Positions 1-6,939 of a stretch of 11,808 bases of DNA are shown here, piece after piece. This stretch comes from Elusimicrobiales bacterium (GTDB taxonomy: Bacteria > Elusimicrobiota > Elusimicrobia > Elusimicrobiales > Elusimicrobiaceae). Under the pieces are notes generated by a model. It saw only the letters and a list, made by a program, of their open reading frames with translations. It was not told the DNA's origin and did not search any database. The first letter of the stretch is position 1. Each line of letters begins with the position of its first letter. The DNA is taken from contig JAUNWB010000014.1 in the NCBI GenBank assembly GCA_030540535.1, positions 1-11,808 of the forward strand, given 5' to 3'. Both the position numbers and the translations under genes were made by a program.

Positions 1-46
1 GTTTGAGCTTGCGGAACAAATGAAAGCAAACGGAATAGAATTGTAA
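1..46 (+). CDS. 3' end of an unidentified gene
   Basis: The reading frame starting at base 2 stays open and ends in TAA at 44-46, giving the C-terminal residues FELAEQMKANGIEL. It is followed after 9 bases by a strong intrinsic terminator, as expected at the end of a real gene. The helical, charged tail is too short to assign a family. The rest of the gene lies outside the window. Confidence 0.6.
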   Translation, partial: FELAEQMKANGIEL

Positions 47-55
47 CCCTGTAAT

Positions 56-89
56 GGGCCGGCTTTTATCAGCCGGCCCTCTTTTTTCT
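56..89 (+). terminator. Rho-independent terminator
   Basis: A perfect 9-bp GC-rich stem (GGGCCGGCT at 56-64 pairing with AGCCGGCCC at 71-79) with a 6-base loop is followed by TCTTTTTTCT. It closes the plus-strand gene ending at 46. Confidence 0.92.
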
Positions 90-92
90 AAA

Positions 93-198
93 GCCCCCGC
101 GGGGGCCTTCTATAGAAATCGTTTTAATCGCTTGCAGTACTTAGCGTTGCAATACCGTCTACCAGCTGCCTGCTTACCTCAAAAGCAAATAAAACGCG
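93..198. other. intergenic stretch with two palindromes
   Basis: This stretch between the first terminator and the small minus-strand gene has no gene I can support. It holds a perfect 14-bp GC palindrome (GCCCCCGCGGGGGC, 93-106) and directly after it a 10-bp palindrome (TTCTATAGAA, 108-117). The GC palindrome could form a hairpin downstream of the minus-strand gene, but no uninterrupted U-tract follows it on either strand, so it is a poor terminator by the usual criteria. Confidence 0.4.
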
Positions 199-390
199 TT
201 ATTGGAATAACCGGCCTAAATCATACAGTACCCGAAAAACGCGGTACGGGGCAAAAAGAATGTTTTGCACAATACCAATTCCAACCAGAGCCCAATAACA
301 TTTACCCCAAAATTGGTGAGCTTGGGGCAATCTGCGGTTTAACACCAACCCGGCTAAAACCGCCGCCAACAAAATAAGTATATATTCCAT
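199..390 (-). CDS. small membrane protein, 63 aa, unknown
   Basis: I do not recognise this protein. The case for a real gene is a near-ideal ribosome binding site (AAAGGAGG, plus-strand 396-403) five bases before the ATG, and a composition typical of small membrane proteins. Residues about 3-17 are strongly hydrophobic (MEYILILLAAVLAGLVL), followed by a basic loop (NRRLPQ). A second hydrophobic, aromatic-rich segment lies at about 32-50, and the tail is basic. Two transmembrane helices are therefore likely. It is divergent from the lipoprotein pair starting at 557, with 166 bases between the starts. No clear -35/-10 pair was found upstream. The function is unknown and could be structural, regulatory or toxin-like; nothing in the sequence decides this. 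Confidence 0.65.
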   Translation of the reverse strand: MEYILILLAAVLAGLVLNRRLPQAHQFWGKCYWALVGIGIVQNILFAPYRVFRVLYDLGRLFQ

Positions 391-556
391 AAACGCCTCC
401 TTTCATTTCAGTGTATCACCCGCCTGCGAAAGCGTATTGTCGCAAAATTTTGCAACCGTTCCCGCCGCGCCGTTATTTCTCCGTTTGGTTCGCAATAAAA
501 AGTGCGACATTACTGTTGTCGGCCCCCAGTGCTATCCTAAAGAAAAAGGAGGAGTT
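391..556. other. divergent intergenic region with a 12-bp palindrome
   Basis: This is the region between the small membrane protein gene (leftward) and the lipoprotein gene at 557 (rightward). It contains the perfect palindrome GCAAAATTTTGC at 442-453, placed where a regulator could act on both genes. A TATCCT hexamer at 533-538 could be a -10 for the rightward gene, but no matching -35 lies at a proper distance. I could not identify a convincing promoter in either direction. Confidence 0.35.
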
Positions 557-907
557 ATGAAAAAAATCGTATATGCAGTGTGCGGTCTTGCCGCATTGAG
601 TTGTATAGCAGGTTGTGGCGAACGGCAGTATAGCGCCAAAGAATGTAACGCCGCTTTAAAGGAGCAGCAAAAGTGGGAGCAGGAGGAAGGCGGAATTGTG
701 GCGATGGAGATTATGTTGGACGTTGCCAAAAATAAAATGACGGAACAAGCCGGAGAGGAAAAATATGAAAAAACAATGCGGAAACAGTCTTTTTCCAGCG
801 TGCTTGCTTCGTGCGATAAAAGCGTCAAAAGCGGTTTGTTGACGGAAAAATGGGACCGTTGGGGAATGGACAAGATGTATGCGGACGGTAAACCTCAAGG
901 GAAATAA
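557..907 (+). CDS. putative lipoprotein, 116 aa, unknown
   Basis: No known family is recognised. The ATG at 557 is chosen over an upstream in-frame start because it has a strong ribosome binding site (AAAGGAGG ending 4 bases before it) and begins a canonical signal sequence. MKK is followed by a hydrophobic stretch and the lipobox I-A-G-C, with the lipidated cysteine at residue 20. Aspartate does not follow the cysteine (G-E-R does), so outer-membrane sorting is possible but unproven. The mature part is short, highly charged and mostly helical, with conspicuous Lys, Glu and Gln, and contains two further cysteines that could form a disulfide. It is co-directional with and almost touches the next lipoprotein gene (one base between TAA and ATG), so the two are probably cotranscribed and coupled. 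Confidence 0.8.
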   Translation: MKKIVYAVCGLAALSCIAGCGERQYSAKECNAALKEQQKWEQEEGGIVAMEIMLDVAKNKMTEQAGEEKYEKTMRKQSFSSVLASCDKSVKSGLLTEKWDRWGMDKMYADGKPQGK

Positions 908-908
908 T

Positions 909-1559
909 ATGAAAAAAATATCCATTTTGCTTTATTTTATTTTAGGAATCGGATTGGTCGGGTGTTCCAACCCGTCCGATGAAAAAACGCGCGAAGGGGC
1001 CGTTACAAAAACGTACGGGACCGAAGCGGCTGGGCCGTCCCCGGCGGCGCCCAAGCCGGAAACGGTTTCCGCGCTGGAAAACGACCATCGCAAAATTTCT
1101 TTTGACGGGTACCGAATCGGCGATAAATTCGAAGATAAAGGCTATAAAGGGCATCCTTTTGTACATCACAGTCCGCAATATCATACCGTTGAGTGGAATA
1201 GAATCAATAAATTTTCAATTTTGACTTTGGAAGACGGTACGATTGCGGCCATATCCAAAACGTATTTTGTTGATAGGTTAAAAGATTTTGTCGGCCAATT
1301 TTCCATCAAAAGTAATGTCACTTTGAAACCCGTGGCGGAAATTATGGGCGTAGCCAACATGTACCGCGGTGCGGGAAAAGATCTTTTAGTGGAAATTACA
1401 ACCGCGGAACCAAGCAAATATATTGAGAGTATCAACGATATGGCGGGGCAGATTGCCGTAGATGTTACAAGCCCCGTCCTGATGAAAAAGCTGGATGCGG
1501 AAATAGAGGCCCAAAAACGTGCCGCCCTGCAAAAAGCCGCTAAGAGTTTTGAGTTTTAA
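909..1559 (+). CDS. putative lipoprotein, 216 aa, unknown
   Basis: The family is not recognised. The ATG at 909 is preferred: it starts one base after the stop of the preceding lipoprotein gene, has AAGGGA at a workable distance inside that gene's end, and opens a textbook lipoprotein signal (MKKISILLYF, then L-V-G-C with the cysteine at residue 19). Residues about 20-65 form a low-complexity linker rich in Pro, Ala, Glu and Thr. A compact domain from about 65 to 195 begins with ISFDGYRIGDKF and contains several short beta-like segments. The tail is an Ala/Lys/Glu helix (about 190-216). The layout (anchor, flexible linker, globular domain) suggests a periplasm-facing protein tethered to a membrane. 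It is read with the 116-aa lipoprotein upstream and ends 51 bases before a shared hairpin terminator. Confidence 0.8.
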   Translation: MKKISILLYFILGIGLVGCSNPSDEKTREGAVTKTYGTEAAGPSPAAPKPETVSALENDHRKISFDGYRIGDKFEDKGYKGHPFVHHSPQYHTVEWNRINKFSILTLEDGTIAAISKTYFVDRLKDFVGQFSIKSNVTLKPVAEIMGVANMYRGAGKDLLVEITTAEPSKYIESINDMAGQIAVDVTSPVLMKKLDAEIEAQKRAALQKAAKSFEF

Positions 1560-1610
1560 ACCGTCGGCGGAGAATTTGCGCTTTTGGACAAGTATTTTCC
1601 GGCAGAAACA

Positions 1611-1637
1611 AAACTCCCCGTCGTTGACGGGGAGTTT
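1611..1637. terminator. bidirectional intrinsic terminator between converging genes
   Basis: A perfect 12-bp stem (AAACTCCCCGTC, 1611-1622, with GACGGGGAGTTT, 1626-1637) and a GTT loop sits between the plus-strand lipoprotein operon and the minus-strand Aas operon. Read on the minus strand it runs into TTTTGTTTCT, a good U-rich tail. Read on the plus strand the tail is weaker (TTTGGCTTTC). It probably serves both operons. Confidence 0.85.
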
Positions 1638-1650
1638 GGCTTTCAAACGG

Positions 1651-4600
1651 TTAGTTTAACGCCATTTCTTTTAATTTAACGTAGTCCACTTTGCCCGTAC
1701 CCGTCAGCGGAATTTCGTCCATTACGCGCACCGTTTTGGGAACGGCCAGCTCGCTGAGTCCCTTCTCTTTGAAGTCCGCCAGAATAGCCGCGCGCGAAGC
1801 GTCCTTCTGCGTGGTAAACAAAATCAGCTGTTCGCCTTTCTTTTCGTCCGGAATGTTTACGAGTCCGTGCATTTTGTCCGGCCAAAGCGCGGCCAATTCC
1901 GTTTCCACCGCCGCCAAGGAAATCATTTCTCCCGCAATTTTGGCAAACCGTTTGGCGCGGCCCAAAATTTGAACGAAGCCGTCTTCGTCAATGCTGACGA
2001 TGTCACCCGTATCGTACCAGCCGTCCTGCGGCGGTTCCAATACTCCGGGGGGTGTATCGCGCAGGTATCCGGCCATAATGTTTTTGCCTTTGACAAGCAG
2101 TTTCCCGCCGTTTTCCACACCCGGGACGGGTTCCAGTTTTGCCGTAATTCCCGGCAGCAGCCGTCCTACCGTGCCGCGTTTAAAATACATCGGCGTATTA
2201 ACGGCCAATACAGGGGAGGTTTCCGTTGCTCCGTAGCCTTCCATAATGCGCAGACCGAACAAATCGTAATACTTGCGGATGGTTTCTTCCTTCAGTTTTT
2301 CCGCGCCGACCACGGCCAGCCGTACGGAGTAGAAATCATACGGATGGGCCATTTTGGCGTAGCCGTTTAAAAACGTATCCGTGCCGAACAGAATGGTGGC
2401 GTTGCGATCGTACACCAATTCCGGCACGATGCGGTAATGCAGCGGCGACGGATAGAAGAACACGGGTACGCCCGACAGCAGCGGCAGCAGCGTTCCCGCC
2501 GTCAGCCCGAACGAATGGAAAATGGGCATGGCGTTAAATACTTTGTCTTTCAGACCGAAATCCAAAATACTTTGCAGCTGTAAACGGTTGGCCTGAATGT
2601 TTTGGTGGCTGAGGACTACGCCTTTGGGCGTGCCTTCGGAGCCGGAGGTAAACAGCACCACCGCCGGATCCTGCGCGCTCACGTTTCCGCGCACCCGTTT
2701 GTAATAATAACGCGGGAAGAACGACGCCGTCAGTCCGCAGACTTTATCCCACCAGGTGATTTGTTGTTTTACGTCCTCCAGATAAATCAGCTCCACGCCG
2801 CTTTTGGCTATGGCTTGGGCGGTTTCTTCCAGTCCCGCTTGTTTGATAAAAGTGCGGGAAGTGTACGCTTTTGTGATGTTGGCGGCTTTGCAGCAGGCGA
2901 GCATATTTTTTACGCCCGTGGAAAAGTTCAGCATACACGGCGTTAAATTAAACGCCCTGAGGCCGAAAAATGCGGCCGCCGCGGCGACGGAGTTGGGTAC
3001 CATCAGCCCCACAAAGTCGCCTTGTTTGTTTTGTTTGGCGAATTGTTTGCCCAGCGTAAATACGGCGGTTAAAAACTGGCCGAAGGAAACGGGGCGGCGG
3101 TTGATATCGTCCATAATTTTTTTGCCGCGTCCGACGAGTTTTTCGGCGTCCAAGAGCGAATCGAAAAGCGTTTCGTCCGTATTGCCCGCGTCGTACTTCA
3201 TATTTACCATAATTTCGTACAGTCCGCGCAAAGCCGCTTGACGGCGCGCACGTCCTCTCAATTCTTCGCCGATTTCCAATTTTACGGGCGGCAAAACGGT
3301 CATTGTAATTTTGCTTTGCGGACGCGTTTTCAGCTGCGTGCCGAAGCGGGAAAACAGCGAGTATTGGCTGCCTTCCAGGCAAACGGGCAGAATTTGGGCG
3401 TTGCTTTTATCGGCAATCATGGCGGGGCCGGGGTAGATTTTCATTAAACCGCCCGTGGTGGTAATGCGTCCTTCGGGGAAGATTACCACGCGCCGGCCTT
3501 GTTTGACTTCTTCGATAATCGATTTGACGGCCATCGGGCTGGTGGGGTCAATGGGGAAGTATTTTACCAGATGTAAAAACGGACGCACCCACCATTTTTT
3601 GCTGACGTACGTATCAATAGCGAAGTACAAGTCGCCGGACATATATACCCATAACAGCACCGCGTCCAAAAAAGAGGTATGGTTCGCCACGATGACGGCG
3701 TTGCCTTTCAAGTTTTTCCAATTTTCCAGTCCGTTTACTTTTACGCCGTATATCCAGTTCAGTATGCGCGTCATAATCATACGGATAATGTGGTGCGGCA
3801 GGAGCCCGCAGATGTATACGGCGGCCAGCGCGTTGACGGCGGCGATGACGCCAAACACCTGCGGAATGGTAAATTTGGCCGCCAGCAGTGCGGCGCAAAA
3901 TCCGCTGCCCATTACCATAAATAAGGAGTTGATGATATTGTTGGTGGCGATGACGCGGGAACGCGTTTTTTCGGTCGCCAAGAATTGGAGCATCGCGTTA
4001 AGCGGCACGATGTACAGGCCGCCGCACACGGCGAATCCGAGTAAATCAAACGTAATGCGTTTGCCGGCGAAAGTCGATAAAAACGCTTTATAATCTATCG
4101 CTTCCGACGGGCGTACAAACCCCGCCGCGGCGCAGGCCAAATCGGCCAGGAAAACGGTCATCAAAATCGCGCTGACGGGAACGTATTTGCTGGTAATTTC
4201 GCCCTTAACCAAAAATTGGCAGATAAGCGATCCCAGCCCGATACCGCAGGAGAACAGCGTCAGCAAAAAGGTAAACAATCCCGGTGTGCCGTTTAAAATA
4301 TCCGCCGCCAAAGAAGGCATTTGCGCAATAAGTGCCGTGCCCAGCATCCAGAACCAGGATATGCCCAAAACGCACAGGAAAATTTCGTGGCTTTGTTTGG
4401 CAAACGCGATGTTCTTCCACGTACTGCGCAGGAAGTTGTTATCAATTTTCAAATCCGGGTTGGCCGGCTGCTGTTTGGGAATGAATAAACTGCACCCGAA
4501 GCCAAGTATCGCTACCGCCAAGATAATCCCGGGCAGCAGCATTTCATTCGCCGTAATGATAATTCCGCCGAAAATGGTGCCCTGCAAAATGGAGCCGTAG

Positions 4601-5058
4601 GTACCCGCCTCAATGATACCGTTGCCGGCGATGAGTTGTTTTTCGTTTAAAATATCGGGCAAAATGCTGTATTTTACGGGGCCGAAGAATGAGGATTGCG
4701 TTCCCATTAAAAACAGCACAAAAAGAAGCAGCGGCACATTGGCCGTTAAGAAGCCGAGTCCGGCCAAAACGGCGATGACCACTTCCAACCCTTTGGTGGC
4801 TTTAATCAGCAGGTCTTTGCGGATTTTATCGGCCAGTTCGCCCGCCTGCGCCGAAAATAAGAAAAACGGCAGCATAAAAAGCGCCACGGCGAGCGCCACA
4901 ATGACCGATTTGCAGTTGGCGCTGAGCGTGGTTACTTTGTAGGTAATAAAGGTGGCCATAGCGGTGCGAAAGAAATTATCGTTAAACGCACCCAAGTATT
5001 GCGTGCAGAAAAGCGATAAAAACGCACGGTTAAAGAAAGTTTTAATAAGGGATAACAT
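1651..5058 (-). CDS. aas: LplT-PlsC-Aas fusion: lysophospholipid transporter / acyltransferase / acyl-ACP synthetase
   Basis: This 1135-residue three-part protein recycles lysophospholipids. An MFS domain (about 1-425, LplT type, with YLGAFNDNFFR near the start) would flip lysophospholipid inward. A PlsC-type acyltransferase (about 430-600) would re-acylate it. An AMP-forming acyl-ACP synthetase (about 630-1135) would supply the acyl chain from fatty acid and ATP. Visible catalytic motifs are H460-x4-D465, FPEGR at 527-531 and ILPVCLEG at 556-563 for PlsC. For the synthetase they are TSGSEGTPKG at 804-813, GYGATETSP at 941-949, YDTGD at 1015-1019 and the adenylation lysine K1123 in the GTGK context. 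E. coli carries the transporter as separate LplT and the other two as Aas; single-chain fusions are known in other bacteria. The start ATG overlaps the MarR stop codon by one base (TAATG) and has AGGAGG upstream, so the two genes are translationally coupled and share a promoter. All domains look intact. Confidence 0.93.
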   Translation of the reverse strand: MLSLIKTFFNRAFLSLFCTQYLGAFNDNFFRTAMATFITYKVTTLSANCKSVIVALAVALFMLPFFLFSAQAGELADKIRKDLLIKATKGLEVVIAVLAGLGFLTANVPLLLFVLFLMGTQSSFFGPVKYSILPDILNEKQLIAGNGIIEAGTYGSILQGTIFGGIIITANEMLLPGIILAVAILGFGCSLFIPKQQPANPDLKIDNNFLRSTWKNIAFAKQSHEIFLCVLGISWFWMLGTALIAQMPSLAADILNGTPGLFTFLLTLFSCGIGLGSLICQFLVKGEITSKYVPVSAILMTVFLADLACAAAGFVRPSEAIDYKAFLSTFAGKRITFDLLGFAVCGGLYIVPLNAMLQFLATEKTRSRVIATNNIINSLFMVMGSGFCAALLAAKFTIPQVFGVIAAVNALAAVYICGLLPHHIIRMIMTRILNWIYGVKVNGLENWKNLKGNAVIVANHTSFLDAVLLWVYMSGDLYFAIDTYVSKKWWVRPFLHLVKYFPIDPTSPMAVKSIIEEVKQGRRVVIFPEGRITTTGGLMKIYPGPAMIADKSNAQILPVCLEGSQYSLFSRFGTQLKTRPQSKITMTVLPPVKLEIGEELRGRARRQAALRGLYEIMVNMKYDAGNTDETLFDSLLDAEKLVGRGKKIMDDINRRPVSFGQFLTAVFTLGKQFAKQNKQGDFVGLMVPNSVAAAAAFFGLRAFNLTPCMLNFSTGVKNMLACCKAANITKAYTSRTFIKQAGLEETAQAIAKSGVELIYLEDVKQQITWWDKVCGLTASFFPRYYYKRVRGNVSAQDPAVVLFTSGSEGTPKGVVLSHQNIQANRLQLQSILDFGLKDKVFNAMPIFHSFGLTAGTLLPLLSGVPVFFYPSPLHYRIVPELVYDRNATILFGTDTFLNGYAKMAHPYDFYSVRLAVVGAEKLKEETIRKYYDLFGLRIMEGYGATETSPVLAVNTPMYFKRGTVGRLLPGITAKLEPVPGVENGGKLLVKGKNIMAGYLRDTPPGVLEPPQDGWYDTGDIVSIDEDGFVQILGRAKRFAKIAGEMISLAAVETELAALWPDKMHGLVNIPDEKKGEQLILFTTQKDASRAAILADFKEKGLSELAVPKTVRVMDEIPLTGTGKVDYVKLKEMALN

Positions 5059-5537
5059 TATTTGTCCTCCTGTTGCAGGTTTTCCAGCCAGTTGTTTAAA
5101 ATTTCAGCCGCCGCACGCTGCCGCTTTGCGGGGATTCTGTCGGTCAGCCGGCGGACCAGTTGGTCGTATGCCGGCCATACTTTATCGATGAGTTGTTGGC
5201 CTTTTGCGGTGATTTTAATGATGTTTTCCCGCCGGCTTTGCGGATTTTGCACGCGGCTTAACAGCCCTTCTTTGACGGATTTTTCCACCAGTTTGGTTAC
5301 GTTGCTGGCCGAAGCGATAAGCCGCTTGCCCATTTCCGCCTGTTTGAGCCCGTTGCCGCCGTTTTGATAAGCGGCCAACATCAGCAGGTTAAATTGTACG
5401 GGGGTAAGACCGCAGGGCGCCAAGCAGTTTTCCACTTGCGCGTTAATAACGTTGTAGACGAGCGCCAATGCGTACGTGATATTTTCGTATGGACGGTTCT
5501 TGGCGGGGTTGATACCGTAGCGGGATAAATCTTTCAT
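5058..5537 (-). CDS. MarR-family transcriptional regulator
   Basis: This 159-residue protein has typical MarR length and layout. A helical N-terminus (about 15-45, ITYALALVYNVINAQVEN) forms the dimerisation part. A winged helix follows, with LTPVQFNLLMLAAYQ (about 44-58) leading into the helix-turn-helix GLKQAEMGKRLIASASNVTKLVEK, then the wing with SRVQNPQSRRENIIKIT, and a final dimerisation helix. The start has AAGGAGGT seven to eight bases upstream. It is the first gene of a two-gene operon with the LplT-PlsC-Aas fusion, overlapping it by one base. An 11-bp inverted repeat over its own promoter (5552-5579) strongly suggests autoregulation, so the phospholipid-repair enzyme is its most likely target. 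The ligand is unknown; a fatty acid or acyl derivative would fit the partner gene but is inference. Confidence 0.92.
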   Translation of the reverse strand: MKDLSRYGINPAKNRPYENITYALALVYNVINAQVENCLAPCGLTPVQFNLLMLAAYQNGGNGLKQAEMGKRLIASASNVTKLVEKSVKEGLLSRVQNPQSRRENIIKITAKGQQLIDKVWPAYDQLVRRLTDRIPAKRQRAAAEILNNWLENLQQEDK

Positions 5538-5551
5538 TAAATACCTCCTTG

Positions 5552-5579
5552 ATAAATAGTTTACTAAGAAACTATTTAT
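5552..5579. promoter_or_regulatory. probable MarR operator (11-bp inverted repeat)
   Basis: ATAAATAGTTT (5552-5562) and AAACTATTTAT (5569-5579) form a perfect 11-bp inverted repeat with a 6-base spacer. It covers the -10 hexamer and most of the -35/-10 spacer of the marR promoter. Size and symmetry suit a MarR dimer, and binding here would block RNA polymerase. Confidence 0.8.
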
Positions 5580-5586
5580 TTGTCAA
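5558..5586 (-). promoter_or_regulatory. sigma70-type promoter of the marR-aas operon
   Basis: On the minus strand a perfect TTGACA (plus coordinates 5581-5586) is followed after exactly 17 bases by TAAACT (5558-5563), four of six matches to TATAAT. The hexamers lie 20-50 bases upstream of the MarR ATG, with the ribosome binding site (5543-5550) between. Confidence 0.8.
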
Positions 5587-5700
5587 CTTTTGTAACGAGG
5601 CGTTTAATCCGCGCCGGCGGCCTGCGGGGAACCCTTGCGGAAAAAAACGCAAATGACGGGCAGCGGGAACTGTTTGACGAGGCGGCCGGGGAATAGATAG

Positions 5701-5742
5701 AAAAACCCGGCGGGCGGACTTTTCAGCCTTGCGCACACCGGG
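5701..5742 (-). terminator. probable terminator downstream of ppa
   Basis: On the minus strand CCCGG (5738-5742) pairs with CCGGG (5706-5710), with inner GCG/CGC and GGCU/AGUC pairings around a GAAA loop, followed by TTTTTCT. The stem is interrupted, but its position 27 bases after the ppa stop and the T-run support termination. Confidence 0.5.
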
Positions 5743-5768
5743 GAATTGTTTTAATTCGTCGGAACGGT

Positions 5769-6347
5769 TTATTTGTCCATCATGCGGGAAAAATTGCTGT
5801 ACGTAACAAATTTTTCCTCATAGGCGATAAACGCGTCTTTCAAAATTTTAATGGCGGTTTTCTTGTCGAAGATTTTTTCCACCACCACGGTTTTATTTTC
5901 CAATTTTTTGTAATCTTCAAAGAAACTCATGGTTTCGGAAATTAAGTGGTCGGGCAGCTGGGAAACGTCGGTATAGTGGCTGACGTTCGGGTCCCCCTGC
6001 GCCACGGCGATGATTTTATCGTCGGCCTCTCCGTTGTCAAGCATGCGCATAACGCCGATGATGCGCGCGGGCACAATGCACAGCGGCACCACTTCGGCCT
6101 GGGAGAGAATCAAAATATCCAGGGGGTCTTTGTCAGCCCCGTACGTGCGCGGGATAAAACCGTAGTTGGCGGGATAATAGACGGACGAGTACAAAACGCG
6201 GTCCATGCGCAAAAGGCCGCTGGCTTTGTCCAGCTCGTATTTGGCGCGGGTTCCTTTCGGGATTTCGATAATGCCGTTTACCACATACGGCAAGGTTTTT
6301 TTATCACCGGGCGATACATGGTGCCACGGGTTAAAATTAGCGAACAT
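5769..6347 (-). CDS. ppa: inorganic pyrophosphatase, family I
   Basis: This 192-residue soluble cytoplasmic enzyme hydrolyses pyrophosphate to two phosphates, pulling nucleic-acid, protein and lipid synthesis forward. The family I active site is recognisable: [11 protein letters not shown] (28-38), [10 protein letters not shown] (57-66), the metal-binding cluster D72-K-D74-P-L-D77, then D104, D109 and K111 in DNGEADDK, and the late YKK (146-148). The second position of the usual D-[SGDN]-D-P signature is Lys here, a mild deviation outside the metal ligands. Length is slightly above the bacterial norm of about 175. The start has AGAGGAA upstream, and a promoter with a perfect TATAAT lies just before it, so it appears to be monocistronic. 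It does not share an operon with either neighbour. Confidence 0.95.
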   Translation of the reverse strand: MFANFNPWHHVSPGDKKTLPYVVNGIIEIPKGTRAKYELDKASGLLRMDRVLYSSVYYPANYGFIPRTYGADKDPLDILILSQAEVVPLCIVPARIIGVMRMLDNGEADDKIIAVAQGDPNVSHYTDVSQLPDHLISETMSFFEDYKKLENKTVVVEKIFDKKTAIKILKDAFIAYEEKFVTYSNFSRMMDK

Positions 6348-6379
6348 TTTTTCCTCTTTAATCAGTAATTTACTCTATA

Positions 6380-6409
6380 ATTATACAATTCCTGCGGGCT
6401 GCGTTTCAG
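6380..6409 (-). promoter_or_regulatory. ppa promoter
   Basis: On the minus strand a perfect -10 TATAAT (plus 6380-6385) lies 18 bases downstream of CTGAAA (6404-6409), four of six matches to TTGACA. The -10 is about 33 bases before the ppa ATG. It sits directly after the terminator of the upstream CMD-cupin operon, so ppa needs its own promoter. Confidence 0.7.
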
Positions 6410-6410
6410 T

Positions 6411-6444
6411 AAAAATAAAAAACCCCCGCGTTTTTAGGCGGGGG
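6411..6444 (-). terminator. Rho-independent terminator of the CMD-cupin operon
   Basis: On the minus strand CCCCCGC (6438-6444) pairs with GCGGGGG (6423-6429) around an 8-base loop, followed by TTTTTTATTTTT. It lies about 36 bases after the cupin stop codon. Confidence 0.9.
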
Positions 6445-6480
6445 AATATCTTGCGGAATGTTCCGGCTTGGTTTCGGGAA

Positions 6481-6939
6481 TTATTTATATTCTTCGTCGG
6501 TTACTTTTTCAAGCCATATCGGTTGGTTGTCCGGCGCGTTGGGCGTAAGCGCCACGTGGCTGAACCAGCTGTCCGGCGCGGCACCGTGCCAGTGTTCCAC
6601 ATTCGGCGGAACGGAAACCACGTCCCCAGGGTGCAAAATTTCCACTTCTTGCCCGCGGATTTGGTGCCGCCCTTCGCCGTTGGTAACAAGCAGTACCTGC
6701 CCGCCCGTATGCTTGTGCCAGTCGGTGCGCGCGCACGGCTCAAACGTAACGTTGGCGGCGGGGAGCTTTACCTGTTCGTCATAACCGTTTAACGGGGCCA
6801 AATACGTATTGCCCGTAAAATGCGCACTGTAAGGATTGGGTTCCCCTTTGCCAAACAGCGGCGAATCTTTTTTGGCGGGCGTACCCGCACAGGCCGTTAA
6901 CAACCCGGCGCAAAGCGTCAGAAGAAACAGTTTTTTCAT
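6481..6939 (-). CDS. lipoprotein with a single cupin domain
   Basis: This 152-residue exported protein carries one small beta-barrel cupin domain. The ATG at 6939 is chosen because it overlaps the stop of the preceding CMD gene (ATGA), has GAGGT upstream, and begins a lipoprotein signal (MKKLFLLTLCAGLLTAC, lipidated cysteine at residue 17). Longer in-frame extensions lie inside the CMD gene and look like non-signal sequence. Cupin motif 1 shows H75-x-H77 and, where the metal-binding Glu is usual, Gln at 81 (HKHTGGQ). Motif 2 is PGDVVSVPPNVEHWHG with H116. Such small cupins often accompany CMD proteins; some bind a metal and catalyse, others only bind small molecules. The substrate is unknown. 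Strict coupling to the exported CMD protein suggests both act together outside the cytoplasm. Confidence 0.88.
   Translation of the reverse strand: MKKLFLLTLCAGLLTACAGTPAKKDSPLFGKGEPNPYSAHFTGNTYLAPLNGYDEQVKLPAANVTFEPCARTDWHKHTGGQVLLVTNGEGRHQIRGQEVEILHPGDVVSVPPNVEHWHGAAPDSWFSHVALTPNAPDNQPIWLEKVTDEEYK

Noticed and set aside
93..106. GCCCCCGCGGGGGC as a terminator
   Set aside because: No continuous T-run follows on either strand, and a good terminator already precedes it.
153..168. Possible tRNA fragment on the minus strand (CAGCTGGTAGACGGTA resembles a D-arm)
   Set aside because: No T-arm consensus, acceptor stem or clear anticodon arm could be built around it, so the resemblance is limited to a short motif.
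54..377. 107-codon open frame on the plus strand
   Set aside because: It starts inside the terminator hairpin, has no ribosome binding site and lies opposite a better-supported small gene.
437..556. N-terminal extension of the first lipoprotein
   Set aside because: The ATG at 557 has a strong ribosome binding site and begins the signal peptide; the extension would bury the lipobox inside the protein.
3455..4093. 212-codon open frame on the plus strand opposite aas
   Set aside because: It is a shadow of the LplT/PlsC coding region, whose conserved motifs lie on the minus strand.
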